A stretch of 49,967 bases of DNA from positions 1 to 49,967 of the IMG/VR virus record IMGVR_UViG_3300047320_000137. The stretch is one strand, 5' to 3'. Within the stretch, counting starts at the first letter, position 1. Every line of letters begins with the position of its first letter. The notes beneath the pieces are model-generated. The model was not told where the DNA came from, ran no database searches, and saw only the letters and a program-made list of their open reading frames with translations. A program made the position numbers and the translations under genes. This document shows, in pieces, positions 31,177 to 39,858 of the stretch. Source of the DNA: a virus.

Positions 31177-32454
31177 ATGGCAGTCGATTTGGAATATTAC
31201 GGCGTACCAGCAGCGGACTATCGGGAACAGGAAAACCGTACTCGTCTAACTGCGTCTGCTGGCCAAACAACTTTTTCAGCCCCCTACTCGGTAGGTTACG
31301 TTGATGTGTATTTCAACGGGGCTAAACTCGACCCATTTACTGAGTTTACAGGCACTGATGGTGCTAATATCGTTCTTGCTTCGGCAGCGTCTGTCGGAGA
31401 TATCGTTGAAGTTATCTCTCGTGCTCAAGTACAGATTGCAAACGTCTACACCCAACAACAAGTCAATGCGCTTCTAGTTCCTTACTTTGGTGTTTCAACA
31501 GGTACGGGCGATGCTCAGATCGCTGTTACAACTCCGACATTTACATCGTTTGTAGACGGTATGGATATTAAGATTCGTACGGTTGCTTCGAACACGATTA
31601 CTGCTCCTACGATTACCCTGAATGGCCTGGCACCTAAGACTATTGTGTCTAATGCGGGGGGCAGCGCTCTACTTGGTTCAGACTGGTTTGTTAATAGCGA
31701 AATCACGCTACGCTATAATCAGACTCTTGACAAGATGGTGCTCGTTGACGGTATGGCTAATGCTCTGCCACAAAACCAGTTTAACAACTCAAATAGATAC
31801 GCTACAACTGGGTTTGTGCAACGTGCGCTTGGTAATTTTCAAACAGTCTCAGTGATAACCAATCCAACTACACTTACCCAAAGTCAAACTGGATCTTTTC
31901 TTGAAATTGGAGGCACATTTACATCGGGTACCATTACGTTACCAGCTCCCACCTCCAATGTAGGGACTACATATACTTTTTATAATGCTGTTGCTGGATC
32001 AAACGTTACTTTATCTACTCCGTCAGGGCTAATCTATTGTGCAAATACGGGAACTTCTACTTATTCCCTGATATCAGGAGCATCTATTCAATTGGTATGT
32101 GATGGTGCTAGTTGGTTAATTTTATCAGGACAAAGTGCAGCATTAGTAACTGCATCTAATGGATATCAAAGATTCCCTAGCGGATATATCAGACAATGGG
32201 GTTTTGGAACTCTTCCCGCGAGTGGTACCAACGTAGCCTCAGTCGCAGTCTCATTTCCGGTATCTTTTCCGGGCGGCATAAAATCAATCGTTTGCACTGC
32301 AGTAGGAACTGCTAATAGCAGCGCTGGGTACAGTCCTATTATGAGGGCTTCAAGTGGAACTACTAACGGATTTACAGCTTCTGGGGATTTGAATGGTTCC
32401 GCTACAACTTTTAACCAGACGTGTCTTTTCTATTGGCAAGCAGACGGAAATTAA
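31177..32454 (+). CDS. Tail fibre protein with gp53-like C-terminal domain
   Basis: A 425-residue fibre. The first 110 residues carry the repeat found in several phage fibres (YVDVYFNGAKLDPFTEFTGT, IVEVIS). The middle is a beta-prism-like stretch with NNSNRYATTGFVQRALG. The last 105 residues begin SNGYQRFPSGYIRQWGFGTLP and follow the pattern of the gp53-like receptor-binding tip. The same tip is found in the proteins at 34518 and 35599, so the phage has three related fibre tips. Likely role: host recognition. It has good ribosome spacing (AAGG, 8 nt before the ATG). Confidence 0.85.
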   Translation: MAVDLEYYGVPAADYREQENRTRLTASAGQTTFSAPYSVGYVDVYFNGAKLDPFTEFTGTDGANIVLASAASVGDIVEVISRAQVQIANVYTQQQVNALLVPYFGVSTGTGDAQIAVTTPTFTSFVDGMDIKIRTVASNTITAPTITLNGLAPKTIVSNAGGSALLGSDWFVNSEITLRYNQTLDKMVLVDGMANALPQNQFNNSNRYATTGFVQRALGNFQTVSVITNPTTLTQSQTGSFLEIGGTFTSGTITLPAPTSNVGTTYTFYNAVAGSNVTLSTPSGLIYCANTGTSTYSLISGASIQLVCDGASWLILSGQSAALVTASNGYQRFPSGYIRQWGFGTLPASGTNVASVAVSFPVSFPGGIKSIVCTAVGTANSSAGYSPIMRASSGTTNGFTASGDLNGSATTFNQTCLFYWQADGN

Positions 32455-32499
32455 AATGGATAATATCCATATTGAATGTAATAAATTAAGGCAAACAAA

Positions 32500-33096
32500 A
32501 TGACAATGTTTTACTCGCAGTCAACCAATGGATTCTACGATAGTGGTATTCACGTTGGTAATCAAATCCCTCACGATGCAGTAGAAATTACTGTAGAAGA
32601 GTGGCAAGCCCTGCTTGAAGGTCAAGCTTCTGGCCAAGTTATTAGTGCTGACGCAAACGGTAATCCCGTTCTTGTAACCCCTGCTGGACCTACTCTTTCA
32701 CAAGCCCAGGATTCAGGTCTTAAACAAATTGACACTGAAGCCGAAGCTCTGCGCGGTGTTTACATCACAGCTAACTCCGGTCAAGTGGCTACGTATATTC
32801 TGAAATACAATGAAGCTACAGCATTTAAGACTGCTGGTTATACCGGCGATGTTCCAGGGTTAGTCCAGGCAGAAGTTGCTGCTATCGGCGGTACAGCCCA
32901 AGCTGCTGCTGACTCGATTCTTGCTCAATACGCAGCTTGGACTGCGCTTGCAGCTTCTATCGAGACAGTTCGTCGCACGGCTAAGGTTGCAGTGAATGCA
33001 GCTACGACTACCGCAGCAGTAACAGCAGCTGTAGCCACAGCTACGACTGGCTTTACAGCTATTCAAAATGCAGCAGGGGCTGCTTCTTCTAACTAA
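32500..33096 (+). CDS. Tail fibre assembly/chaperone-like protein
   Basis: A 198-residue protein. The first 60 residues (MFYSQSTNGFYDSGIHVGNQ, IPHDAVEITVEEWQALLEGQ) match tail fibre assembly proteins of the gpG/Tfa type, which help fibres fold. The Ala-rich C-terminal half (TAQAAADSILAQYAAWTALA) resembles the domain that often follows in this family. It follows the fibre at 31177 directly. A short palindrome (ATGGATAATATCCAT, 32456-32470) precedes it. A fibre-specific folding role is a family-level inference. Confidence 0.75.
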   Translation: MTMFYSQSTNGFYDSGIHVGNQIPHDAVEITVEEWQALLEGQASGQVISADANGNPVLVTPAGPTLSQAQDSGLKQIDTEAEALRGVYITANSGQVATYILKYNEATAFKTAGYTGDVPGLVQAEVAAIGGTAQAAADSILAQYAAWTALAASIETVRRTAKVAVNAATTTAAVTAAVATATTGFTAIQNAAGAASSN

Positions 33097-33108
33097 TTGG
33101 AGTTTTTC

Positions 33109-33621
33109 TTGAAGTACGATGATATTCGTAATCAGATTAAAACCGGGGACCTTATCGGAGTGAAACGCCGCTCCGGTATTTTCCCTATTGCAACACGTAT
33201 CGTGACTAATAGCCCATATACACATACAGGTATTGCTATTTGGTCGGGCGGTCGTCTTCTATTGGCTCAAACCAATGCTGGTGGCTGTAACCTCGCACCG
33301 CTTTCACAAGAAGCAGTCTACGACTTTGACGTGTTCGACTGTCCCGTAAACAGGGACACTTGCGAAAGTGTAATCTGGACTGAACTTGGAACAAGTATTG
33401 CATACGGTTTTATGGATTGTGTACGCATCTTTGGTTACAAAGTGTTTGGCATTCCTCTACCTAAAACAGATGGCTCAGATCTAGTATGCAGCGCATTATC
33501 AGCTACAATATATAAGAAAGCCGGTTGGGTTCCCGTAGGATTACCGTCCATTCCGTGGCCTGGCGCTGTTACTGATCAGTTACAAACTGTAAAGAAATTC
33601 GAAGTATTGGCTTCGGCATAA
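33109..33621 (+). CDS. Permuted NlpC/P60-like papain-fold hydrolase
   Basis: A 170-residue protein from the TTG at 33109, which sits 6 nt after the ribosome site GGAG (33099-33102); the TTG at 33097 overlaps that site and is rejected. The layout is that of the YiiX-type NlpC/P60 fold: KTGDLIGVKRR, then His39 in YTHTGIAIW, and the nucleophile candidate Cys127 in LVCSALS. These enzymes cut amide bonds in peptidoglycan or other substrates. It may help local wall degradation at infection or lysis, being placed between fibre and holin-like genes. It has no signal peptide or membrane anchor. Confidence 0.75.
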   Translation: MKYDDIRNQIKTGDLIGVKRRSGIFPIATRIVTNSPYTHTGIAIWSGGRLLLAQTNAGGCNLAPLSQEAVYDFDVFDCPVNRDTCESVIWTELGTSIAYGFMDCVRIFGYKVFGIPLPKTDGSDLVCSALSATIYKKAGWVPVGLPSIPWPGAVTDQLQTVKKFEVLASA

Positions 33622-33645
33622 ACGCTAAATTATTAGGAGAATATA

Positions 33646-34098
33646 ATGGCTGAGCCAGTTACAACATCTGCTGGTGCAATTTTTACTATTGCAAAAGCAT
33701 GGACCATCTTAGCAGGTGTGTTCGGTTCAGTTGTTCCTATTCTTGCATTAAGCGATCAAAATAAAACCAGCTTCAAAAACGCTCTTTTTATGGCTATCGT
33801 TGGATCCTCGTTTGCTATTTTTATGGGTCCGTGGATAGCTGATAATGCTAATGTGCATTCTACAGAAGGTGTCGTAGCTCTTTCCTGGGCTCTCGGAGCC
33901 ATTGGAGTGTATGTCATCAGGGCTGTCCTTAAATGGCTAGACAAAAGAGGCGAAGAAGCAGTTGATCAGCTTATGCAGAAGGTTACTCGTGGTGCATATG
34001 AAGGTTCTGAACGCGGTGCTCGTGTAGAAGTCATCGTTGAAGACCGTCGTTCAGAAGCACACACTTACGAAGGACCGAATTCTTCTGAGGAAAAATAA
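33646..34098 (+). CDS. Putative holin (three membrane segments)
   Basis: A 150-residue protein with three likely membrane helices (about 11-35, 46-65 and 74-94) and a charged C-terminal tail (EEAVDQLMQKVTRG, then Arg/Glu-rich). This matches the size and topology of class I-type holins. The lysis genes (endolysin, spanins) are 2.3-4 kb downstream. It has a good ribosome site (AGGAGA). A second membrane protein follows immediately, with a 1-base overlap (TAATG). Which one is the true holin cannot be settled from sequence. Confidence 0.6.
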   Translation: MAEPVTTSAGAIFTIAKAWTILAGVFGSVVPILALSDQNKTSFKNALFMAIVGSSFAIFMGPWIADNANVHSTEGVVALSWALGAIGVYVIRAVLKWLDKRGEEAVDQLMQKVTRGAYEGSERGARVEVIVEDRRSEAHTYEGPNSSEEK

Positions 34099-34487
34099 TG
34101 ATCGACGCTATTTCGGCACTGATCCAAACTACCAACTTACCGCTTCTTCTGAACTTGATGATTTCTTCGGGTCTTGGATTTTGCGGTTTCTTCTTCGCAT
34201 TCTCAATCAAGAAGCGAGGCATCAAAAGCAAATGGTTCACAACGCTCAGGTATATCCTGACGCTACTGTCTGTCTCGGCTTTGAGCAACGTTTATAGCCT
34301 TGCTATACTTGGCTATAAAATCGTACAACCCAGTGAACTACTCCTTAATACTTCCGTCTTTATCCTGATGGTGTGGGCTATCGCTTACTATGTTAAAAAC
34401 ATAGTTGGGTCTGGAACCAGTCTAACTCAAGAGAAAGTATTAAAATTCATTGAGAAAGAACACACGACTACGGGCATTCAACAATGA
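34098..34487 (+). CDS. Membrane protein, possible holin or antiholin
   Basis: A 129-residue protein with three hydrophobic segments (about 14-35, 48-72 and 81-98) and a short charged tail. It is coupled to the preceding membrane protein. Two neighbouring membrane proteins in a lysis region are often holin and antiholin. No dual start is obvious. A transport role would be less likely in this context. Confidence 0.6.
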   Translation: MIDAISALIQTTNLPLLLNLMISSGLGFCGFFFAFSIKKRGIKSKWFTTLRYILTLLSVSALSNVYSLAILGYKIVQPSELLLNTSVFILMVWAIAYYVKNIVGSGTSLTQEKVLKFIEKEHTTTGIQQ

Positions 34488-34517
34488 TGGCTCGTAGTTT
34501 GTTTTAATAACTAAACT

Positions 34518-35588
34518 ATGAGCTATTTCGGTCTACCTTTATATCCAACCACGCTTCCTAATCAGCAAGCTGTTGTCAACATCGTTGGTACAACAACGCT
34601 TGGCGCTGGTGCGGCAACATACGATAAGCAATTCATGATCTCTGGGGCAGGCGGGTACACTATTACGCTCCCAGTGCTTGATGGCGTAAACTTCCCGTCA
34701 AAGAGCTACTCGGTCTTCAACAACTCCAGCGCTGCCTGCACTATCACGACTAATGGTTCTGATACTGCGCTTCTGCTCGGATCAGCATTCTCTTCAGTCT
34801 CGATTCTTCCTGGCGAACGTTTCCTTGTTCAGAACGTGGTTACGAACTGGGTTATCGCACTAGAAAGCGCTTCAAGAACTACGACTGCACCTCAGTTCGA
34901 TAATACGATCCGTGCGGCTACGACCGCGTTTGTTCAAAAACAGGGGGTACAGTATTCTGGAGTTACCCTATTAGGTGCTAATACTACCCTTACTGCTTCT
35001 CAGGCAGGTGGAGTGTTTTGGTTAACAGGGACCCCTGCATTTACTATTACTTTACCTACCGCATCGACATGTCCAATAGGCGCAGTTTTTAAGTTTTGGG
35101 CTCCGACTACCGCAGGTGCAACTATTGCAAGAGCTAGTACTGACGTTATTCAAATGAATGGTAACAGCGTTAATAGTATAGTTCTATCAGGCGGAGATAC
35201 CTTAGAATTGGTATATGGAAGTCCAGGTGTTTGGGTAGCAACTAGCGGATCTGTTCAGTTGGGATTTTCAGGTGCATTCCTAGCATCTCAAACAACTTCC
35301 GGGTATCAAAGACTCCCGACTGGGATCCTTATTCAATGGGGTCCTATTAGCTGTGCTGCAGGTACTACGAGCACTGGAACTTTTCCATTGGCATTCCCAG
35401 CAAACTGTTTTGCGGTATTGCTTACTGGCCTACAGGCTACAGGTAACCAACAGGCTTACGCCACGCTTAACAATAAAAACTTGACAGGTTTTAACTGGAA
35501 CGCTTTTAGCGCGGTGGGTGGGAGCGCACCTGTTTTAGCCGCTGGAGCTGCGTCTGTTCAAGGCCACTTCATGGCAGTCGGCAACTAA
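34518..35588 (+). CDS. Tail fibre protein with gp53-like C-terminal domain
   Basis: A 356-residue fibre paralogous to those at 31177 and 35599. The middle has the fibre beta-prism type (LGANTTLTASQAGGVFWL, then GDTLELVYGSPGVWVATSG). The C-terminus begins with SGYQRLPTGILIQWGPI and follows the gp53-like tip pattern, ending at ...FMAVGN. The sequence AATTAFVQKQG after PQFDNTIRA matches the same segment in the other two copies, so the repeats extend beyond the tip. Likely receptor-binding or a co-fibre. Confidence 0.8.
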   Translation: MSYFGLPLYPTTLPNQQAVVNIVGTTTLGAGAATYDKQFMISGAGGYTITLPVLDGVNFPSKSYSVFNNSSAACTITTNGSDTALLLGSAFSSVSILPGERFLVQNVVTNWVIALESASRTTTAPQFDNTIRAATTAFVQKQGVQYSGVTLLGANTTLTASQAGGVFWLTGTPAFTITLPTASTCPIGAVFKFWAPTTAGATIARASTDVIQMNGNSVNSIVLSGGDTLELVYGSPGVWVATSGSVQLGFSGAFLASQTTSGYQRLPTGILIQWGPISCAAGTTSTGTFPLAFPANCFAVLLTGLQATGNQQAYATLNNKNLTGFNWNAFSAVGGSAPVLAAGAASVQGHFMAVGN

Positions 35589-35598
35589 GGATTAAATA

Positions 35599-36351
35599 AT
35601 GGCACGTACAAGAAATTTAGGTAATTTGACAGACCTGTTTACTGCAGGCTCAACTTACGCTTCAACAGCAACTCCTCCGCAGTTTGATAATAGCACTAAC
35701 GTTGCTACGACTGCGTGGGTTAAATCTTCTGGACTTCAGTTAGCTACCAATGTCGGTATTTCGACAAATTCTACGCTTACAGTAGCTCAGGCCGCAGGTG
35801 CTATTTGTAATATTCAAGGCACTGGTTTGACAGTAACTATGCCTTTAACTTCAACAGCAGTAATAGGAACCCGTATTGAATTTACAAGTGGTGGAGCTGG
35901 AAATGTTGTCCAACGTCAAGGCTCAGATACTTTTTCTGCTAACTATTCTAATAGTCTAAATTCTATTACTTTAAATTCTGGCGACAACGCAGTATTCGTA
36001 TATATGGGTAGTAGTCAGTGGTATCTGACGGGGGGTACCGTTCAGCTAGGAAGTTCTGCTGGATTTGGAGCTTCGCTATTAAGTGCCGGATACCAGAAAT
36101 TTCCGAGTGGACTTATTATACAATGGGGAACTTTCTCAGGTTCTTCTTCTGCTGACACGGCAGTTACTTTCCCTCTTGCATTTCCGACTGCTGCTCAAAA
36201 TGTGGTTGTTAATGCATATACCTCTGCTGGGGCTGGAAACTTTGCTACAACTACTGGAGTTCTTACCACTACGGGGTTTTCCGGCTCTGTTTGGAGTACA
36301 GCTTCTACTCGTATTAACAGCGTAGGAACATGGATAGCGACTGGAAGGTAA
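35599..36351 (+). CDS. Tail fibre protein with gp53-like C-terminal domain (shortest paralogue)
   Basis: A 250-residue paralogue of the fibre at 34518. It keeps the segment PQFDNSTNVATTAWVKSSG, the beta region (TLTVAQAAGAICNIQG) and the tip (AGYQKFPSGLIIQWG), but has a shorter N-terminus, so it may be a side fibre or an alternative tip. The three-copy arrangement suggests duplication followed by diversification of the tip loops. It is followed by a terminator. Confidence 0.8.
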   Translation: MARTRNLGNLTDLFTAGSTYASTATPPQFDNSTNVATTAWVKSSGLQLATNVGISTNSTLTVAQAAGAICNIQGTGLTVTMPLTSTAVIGTRIEFTSGGAGNVVQRQGSDTFSANYSNSLNSITLNSGDNAVFVYMGSSQWYLTGGTVQLGSSAGFGASLLSAGYQKFPSGLIIQWGTFSGSSSADTAVTFPLAFPTAAQNVVVNAYTSAGAGNFATTTGVLTTTGFSGSVWSTASTRINSVGTWIATGR

Positions 36352-36372
36352 CAAGTTTAGTGCGCTTCATCT

Positions 36373-36408
36373 AAAATCCCAGTATAATCTGATTATCTGG
36401 GATTTTTT
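36373..36408 (+). terminator. Rho-independent terminator after the fibre gene
   Basis: AAAATCCCAG (36373-36382) pairs with CTGGGATTTT (36397-36406), followed by T's. It lies between the third fibre gene and the endolysin gene, so the endolysin is probably transcribed from read-through or its own start. Confidence 0.85.
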
Positions 36409-36430
36409 ATTTTTACAATTTGGAGTTGTT

Positions 36431-36880
36431 ATGAGAGAAGGTCTACCCCTTGTCAAAGAATTTGAAGGTTGCAAGCTCGTTGCGTATCAGGACATCGTTG
36501 GCGTCTGGACGATTGGCTACGGTGAAACGTTGTGGCTGAACAGTTCTGGTCAACGTGTAAAAGTTTGGCCAGGCTTGACTATTACCCAAGCTCAAGCCGA
36601 TGCAGATGTTGCAGGACGCTACGATGAGTTCGAAGCTAAAATCAAGGCTCTAATTAAAGTCCCAGTCACGTCTAATCAACTTGGAGCATTGGTAAGCTTT
36701 GCATATAACTTGGGCGAAGCTAGTCTAGCTGGATCCACGCTCTTAAAATTACTTAATGCAGGTGCTTCTCCTGCTACTGTCGCAGTTCAGTTTCCACGTT
36801 GGAACAAGGCTGGCGGAAAAGTTGTCGACGGACTTACACGTCGTAGAAACGCAGAAGCTGGACTATTTTTAACAAAGTAA
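36431..36880 (+). CDS. Endolysin, GH24 lysozyme (T4-type)
   Basis: A 149-residue glycoside hydrolase family 24 enzyme that cleaves the beta-1,4 bond between N-acetylmuramic acid and N-acetylglucosamine. Glu12 in EFEG, Asp21 in QDIVG and Thr27 in TIGYGET give the E-x8-D-x5-T catalytic pattern. There is no signal or SAR anchor, so it needs a holin for release. A good ribosome site (GGAG) precedes ATG 36431. It is followed by a small membrane protein and spanins, forming a compact lysis set. Confidence 0.95.
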   Translation: MREGLPLVKEFEGCKLVAYQDIVGVWTIGYGETLWLNSSGQRVKVWPGLTITQAQADADVAGRYDEFEAKIKALIKVPVTSNQLGALVSFAYNLGEASLAGSTLLKLLNAGASPATVAVQFPRWNKAGGKVVDGLTRRRNAEAGLFLTK

Positions 36881-36881
36881 A

Positions 36882-37130
36882 ATGACTATCAGATCTTTAA
36901 TTTTCAGTCTTATTTCAGAGAATGACGGTAAGTCACTCTGTCCAATTAGACTCTTCGCAGCCGCTATAAGCGTACCGGCTATTCTATTTTTCGTTATAGG
37001 ATATAGTATACTTATGTATCACGGCCATTTTGATCTTCAAAGCATGGCGAATACATTTGCTGTCCTGACAGGTGGGTACGCAGCTCTAGGCGTGTCTGTT
37101 GGATTGAAAATGCGTAATGAAACTCAGTAA
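36882..37130 (+). CDS. Small two-helix membrane protein, possible holin
   Basis: An 82-residue protein with hydrophobic segments at about 24-46 and 55-75 and a charged tail (KMRNETQ), the size and topology of many class II holins. It starts directly after the endolysin stop. Against the two larger membrane proteins further upstream, its proximity to the endolysin makes it the better holin candidate, but topology alone does not decide. Confidence 0.65.
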   Translation: MTIRSLIFSLISENDGKSLCPIRLFAAAISVPAILFFVIGYSILMYHGHFDLQSMANTFAVLTGGYAALGVSVGLKMRNETQ

Positions 37131-37147
37131 CTTATAAGAGAAAACAA

Positions 37148-37570
37148 ATGTTATCTTTAACAGGAATTAAGGCTTTCTTCAGCGGGGCTATCAACATCGT
37201 ATTCATTTCGATTATTGTCGCTCTTTGTACTATTATCGGCGTTAGCTATCTTAGTAACCAGTCGAAACAAAAAGAAATAGAAAGCCTGAACACAAAACTC
37301 GGAGCAGTTCAGACTGCTTCCCAGGAATTTCAAAGTGCAGCTAGTGATTGCACAGCTGGAGTTAGTGCAGTACAGGCTTCAGAGGCTGCTGCTACCCAAG
37401 CTTCAAGTGAGGCTGTAGCTGTTGCAGAAGTAAAAGCTTCTACGTATGACAAGCATGCTTCTGCGGTTCTTAATGCAAAGCCCGTAGGTACAGATGACTA
37501 TAAAAATTCTGTGGCATTGATGAACTCACTTATTGACAACCGTCAGTCACAACTAGGCAACTCAAAATGA
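37148..37570 (+). CDS. i-spanin (Rz-like inner-membrane subunit)
   Basis: A 140-residue protein with one N-terminal membrane helix (about 14-34) and a coiled-coil periplasmic part (QSKQKEIESLNTKLGAVQTA) rich in Ala, Gln and Ser, the layout of Rz. i-Spanins pair with o-spanin lipoproteins to fuse inner and outer membranes at the end of lysis. Its stop overlaps the o-spanin start by 4 bases (ATGA), an arrangement typical of such pairs. Confidence 0.85.
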   Translation: MLSLTGIKAFFSGAINIVFISIIVALCTIIGVSYLSNQSKQKEIESLNTKLGAVQTASQEFQSAASDCTAGVSAVQASEAAATQASSEAVAVAEVKASTYDKHASAVLNAKPVGTDDYKNSVALMNSLIDNRQSQLGNSK

Positions 37571-37833
37571 AAAAACTTATTCTAATCCTGGCTTTGGCTT
37601 TAACTGCATGCGCAGCACCTAAGCCTCAAGTTGTGTACGTTCCTAAAGTAGTGAAAGTTCCGGTTCCTGTTAAATGTAGTCCCCCAAAAATTGATACTCC
37701 AACGTACGATTTCGATAACGCCAAAAAGGGTGATCTACTTTACAACGACCTGGCGCTGCTTGCAGCAGAGAACGACCACTTGAATGCGTACAGTACAAAA
37801 CTTAAAGCAGCACTTGATGGTTGCACTAAATGA
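37567..37833 (+). CDS. o-spanin (Rz1-like outer-membrane lipoprotein)
   Basis: An 88-residue protein with a lipoprotein signal MKKLILILALALTAC; Cys15 in the lipobox (LTAC) would be lipidated. The mature part starts Ala-Ala-Pro-Lys-Pro and has a Val/Pro-rich stretch (VKVPVPVK), as in Rz1 proteins. It overlaps the i-spanin gene by 4 bp at its start, and the next gene at 37830 by 4 bp at its end. Confidence 0.88.
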   Translation: MKKLILILALALTACAAPKPQVVYVPKVVKVPVPVKCSPPKIDTPTYDFDNAKKGDLLYNDLALLAAENDHLNAYSTKLKAALDGCTK

Positions 37834-38204
37834 CACATAGACACTTCTTTAACATTGAACTAACAGAGGGCTCCGATTATTCGGAGTCTTTTGTTTATGC
37901 AGACCCTTCTACGACACTGCCTATTTCTCTGACTGACTATTCAGCAGACATGAAGATACGTATCGCCATGAACGGTAATTACAACGCTTATGCTAATCCT
38001 GACTTCGTTCTGGAACTCAGCACGACGACAGGTGAAATCGTACTTGGCGGGGACGCCGGGACTGTGACCGTGAATATCTCTGGCGATAAAACAACTGGTT
38101 TGAATTGGAATAGAGGCGCTTACACGTTGTTCCTTATTTCACCCTCTGGTGGGCGAGCCAAGTTCATTGAAGGGTTTATTACTATCAACGGGAGCACGTT
38201 ATAA
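37830..38204 (+). CDS. Unrecognised virion-type protein
   Basis: A 124-residue beta-rich protein: FFNIELTEGSDYSESFVYAD, then ADMKIRIAMNG, and AYTLFLISPSGGRAKFIEGF near the end. This alternation occurs in small baseplate or fibre-adaptor proteins of some phages, but I cannot name the family. It overlaps the o-spanin gene by 4 bases and lies 2 bp before the PAAR gene, so it belongs to the same operon. Confidence 0.65.
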   Translation: MTHRHFFNIELTEGSDYSESFVYADPSTTLPISLTDYSADMKIRIAMNGNYNAYANPDFVLELSTTTGEIVLGGDAGTVTVNISGDKTTGLNWNRGAYTLFLISPSGGRAKFIEGFITINGSTL

Positions 38205-38206
38205 TC

Positions 38207-38518
38207 ATGGGTCAAGGCGTTGCGCGGGTGAACGATATTGTAAGTGGAACATGTAGAGCGTCTGCTCCAAACCATCCACGCCAATTCACAGGGGTCTGGA
38301 TTTCTGGCTCTGATGTATGCCAAGCTGACAATCTAGGCATAGTCCGGGTTGGTGATGTAGGCGTGACTGATTGCAATCATCACTTTACAGCGGTTGCAGG
38401 CTCTGATATATCAACGGCAGATAACCTTGCAATTCACCGCGTTGGAGATCCAGTCACAGTGCAGGAAGGTGGTGAAGGGACAACAATTACCGGTTCCGAT
38501 ACAGTAACAACAGAATAA
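38207..38518 (+). CDS. PAAR-motif spike tip protein
   Basis: A 103-residue protein of the PAAR type, which caps the central spike and pierces the outer membrane. Four short turns of the type RVNDIV, ISGSDVCQADNLGIVRVGDVG and DNLAIHRVGDPV form the conical beta structure. His and Cys residues (CNHHF) could bind the metal ion that holds the tip together. The length matches gp5.4-type tips. It follows the virion-type gene by 2 bp. Confidence 0.85.
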   Translation: MGQGVARVNDIVSGTCRASAPNHPRQFTGVWISGSDVCQADNLGIVRVGDVGVTDCNHHFTAVAGSDISTADNLAIHRVGDPVTVQEGGEGTTITGSDTVTTE

Positions 38519-38520
38519 TT

Positions 38521-39822
38521 ATGAGCGTAAATCTAACAACAGCTATCGCAGCTTTTGCTGCAGGAACAGCAATCGTGGATGTGGTAACTCCAGGTCTTGC
38601 ATCGATTACAAGTCATGGCGGGCCTCTGGCTAGTCTTTCCGCTATCCCAGGTATGTCGATAGCATCCACTACTATCAATTCGATGGTATCGTCTGCGACT
38701 ACTCAGTGGAATTCCATACTTTCCCAGCTTAGCGTTGCTCTACCTGCGATGAAAGCAGTACATGTGCTGGAAAGTAAAATGGCTATGGCATCAACGCCAG
38801 GTATTGCTCCGACTACAGCTGGATCTACATCTTTTCAGGCTTACTTCGGGGCTATCGACACTGTTAAGACACAGGTTACGAATCTCCAGACTTCTGTAAC
38901 CAACTCCATTAATACACTAGGTACTAGCGCTCTGTCAGTCTCAGGCGTAACTGGTACGGGAACAGCTGCCCTTACCTCTCTTGCTAGTAAGATTCCTCCT
39001 GCAACTATTCCTGACGGCAGTGGTGGGCAAATGACTAACCCGGCTTACACTTCGTTCATGTCAACGAATAGCAGTACGTTCAGTTCAATGACTACGGCAG
39101 CGAACAGTCTAAATTCAACCGTAGCTTCTGCCAATACCGCAGTCACCGCCCAATTCACTGCTGCAAGCTCAGCTTTTACAAGCGGCGTTAATTCGCTTAA
39201 GGCTTGTGCTTTTGCAACGTTCTGCGCCCAGCCCCAACCTGCAGCTGTATCAGCGGTTATCGCAAAGACTGTCGATCCTACGAAAGTCCCTTCTACGTCA
39301 CAGCTAGCTGTAGCTTCTCAATCGACTCAAACATGGATGAGCGCTCAGAATACTACGTCGACTCCGGTATCTGGTCCTGATCCAGCAGCTACGACAACTA
39401 CTACGGTTCCGACTATTAACACTCCGTCGTCCGATCCGAATAATTTCACAGCCTCAGGCTGTACTTCTGGACAACTGTCTGCTATTGACTCTCAAGTCGA
39501 ATCTCAGTTGGCTGTCGCTACTTCTACTCAGTCAGCATTCGCTACTGCGAAGCAGAACCTGGATGCATTGATGAAGTCACTTAATTGGGCAAACATAGAC
39601 AAGAGCACTAATCCTACTGGGTACCAAAATACGCTTAATACGATCCTGGCTTCTCCTCAAAGAGCAGCTTATGATGCAGCACAAGGTCCATACAAAACTG
39701 CGCGTCAGCTATACTTCAGGCTTCAAGATATTCAGATGTATATGCATAAGCAAGGGCCTTTGCCTGAGAATCCAAATGGACCTTGGACTATGAATGACTT
39801 TTTGCCAGGTTCGTCAAGCTAA
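38521..39822 (+). CDS. Unrecognised Ser/Thr/Ala-rich virion protein
   Basis: A 433-residue protein rich in Ser, Thr and Ala, with helical character (QTSVTNSINTLGTSALSVSG) and long low-complexity Thr runs in the middle (PAATTTTTVPTI). It ends with QDIQMYMHKQGPLPEN. No known motif. Coming directly after the PAAR gene, it may be part of the spike complex or an internal or fibre-linked protein. It has only a 2-bp gap to the PAAR gene. Confidence 0.65.
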   Translation: MSVNLTTAIAAFAAGTAIVDVVTPGLASITSHGGPLASLSAIPGMSIASTTINSMVSSATTQWNSILSQLSVALPAMKAVHVLESKMAMASTPGIAPTTAGSTSFQAYFGAIDTVKTQVTNLQTSVTNSINTLGTSALSVSGVTGTGTAALTSLASKIPPATIPDGSGGQMTNPAYTSFMSTNSSTFSSMTTAANSLNSTVASANTAVTAQFTAASSAFTSGVNSLKACAFATFCAQPQPAAVSAVIAKTVDPTKVPSTSQLAVASQSTQTWMSAQNTTSTPVSGPDPAATTTTTVPTINTPSSDPNNFTASGCTSGQLSAIDSQVESQLAVATSTQSAFATAKQNLDALMKSLNWANIDKSTNPTGYQNTLNTILASPQRAAYDAAQGPYKTARQLYFRLQDIQMYMHKQGPLPENPNGPWTMNDFLPGSSS

Positions 39823-39827
39823 TCAAG

Positions 39828-39834
39828 TAAAATA
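39828..39834 (+). promoter_or_regulatory. TAAAATA motif (TAAAATAAGAGC), candidate late promoter
   Basis: The motif is 24 nt before ATG 39859. TAAAATAAGAG is shared with the copy at 42798, and the bases that follow (GCACAACTTTA versus TCTAACCTTA) are also alike. Confidence 0.55.
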
Positions 39835-39858
39835 AGAGCACAACTTTAGAGAAATACC

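Noticed and set aside
32456-32470. Short palindrome ATGGATAATATCCAT before the fibre assembly gene
   Set aside because: Only 6-bp arms in an AT-rich gap; not distinguishable from chance and no T-run.
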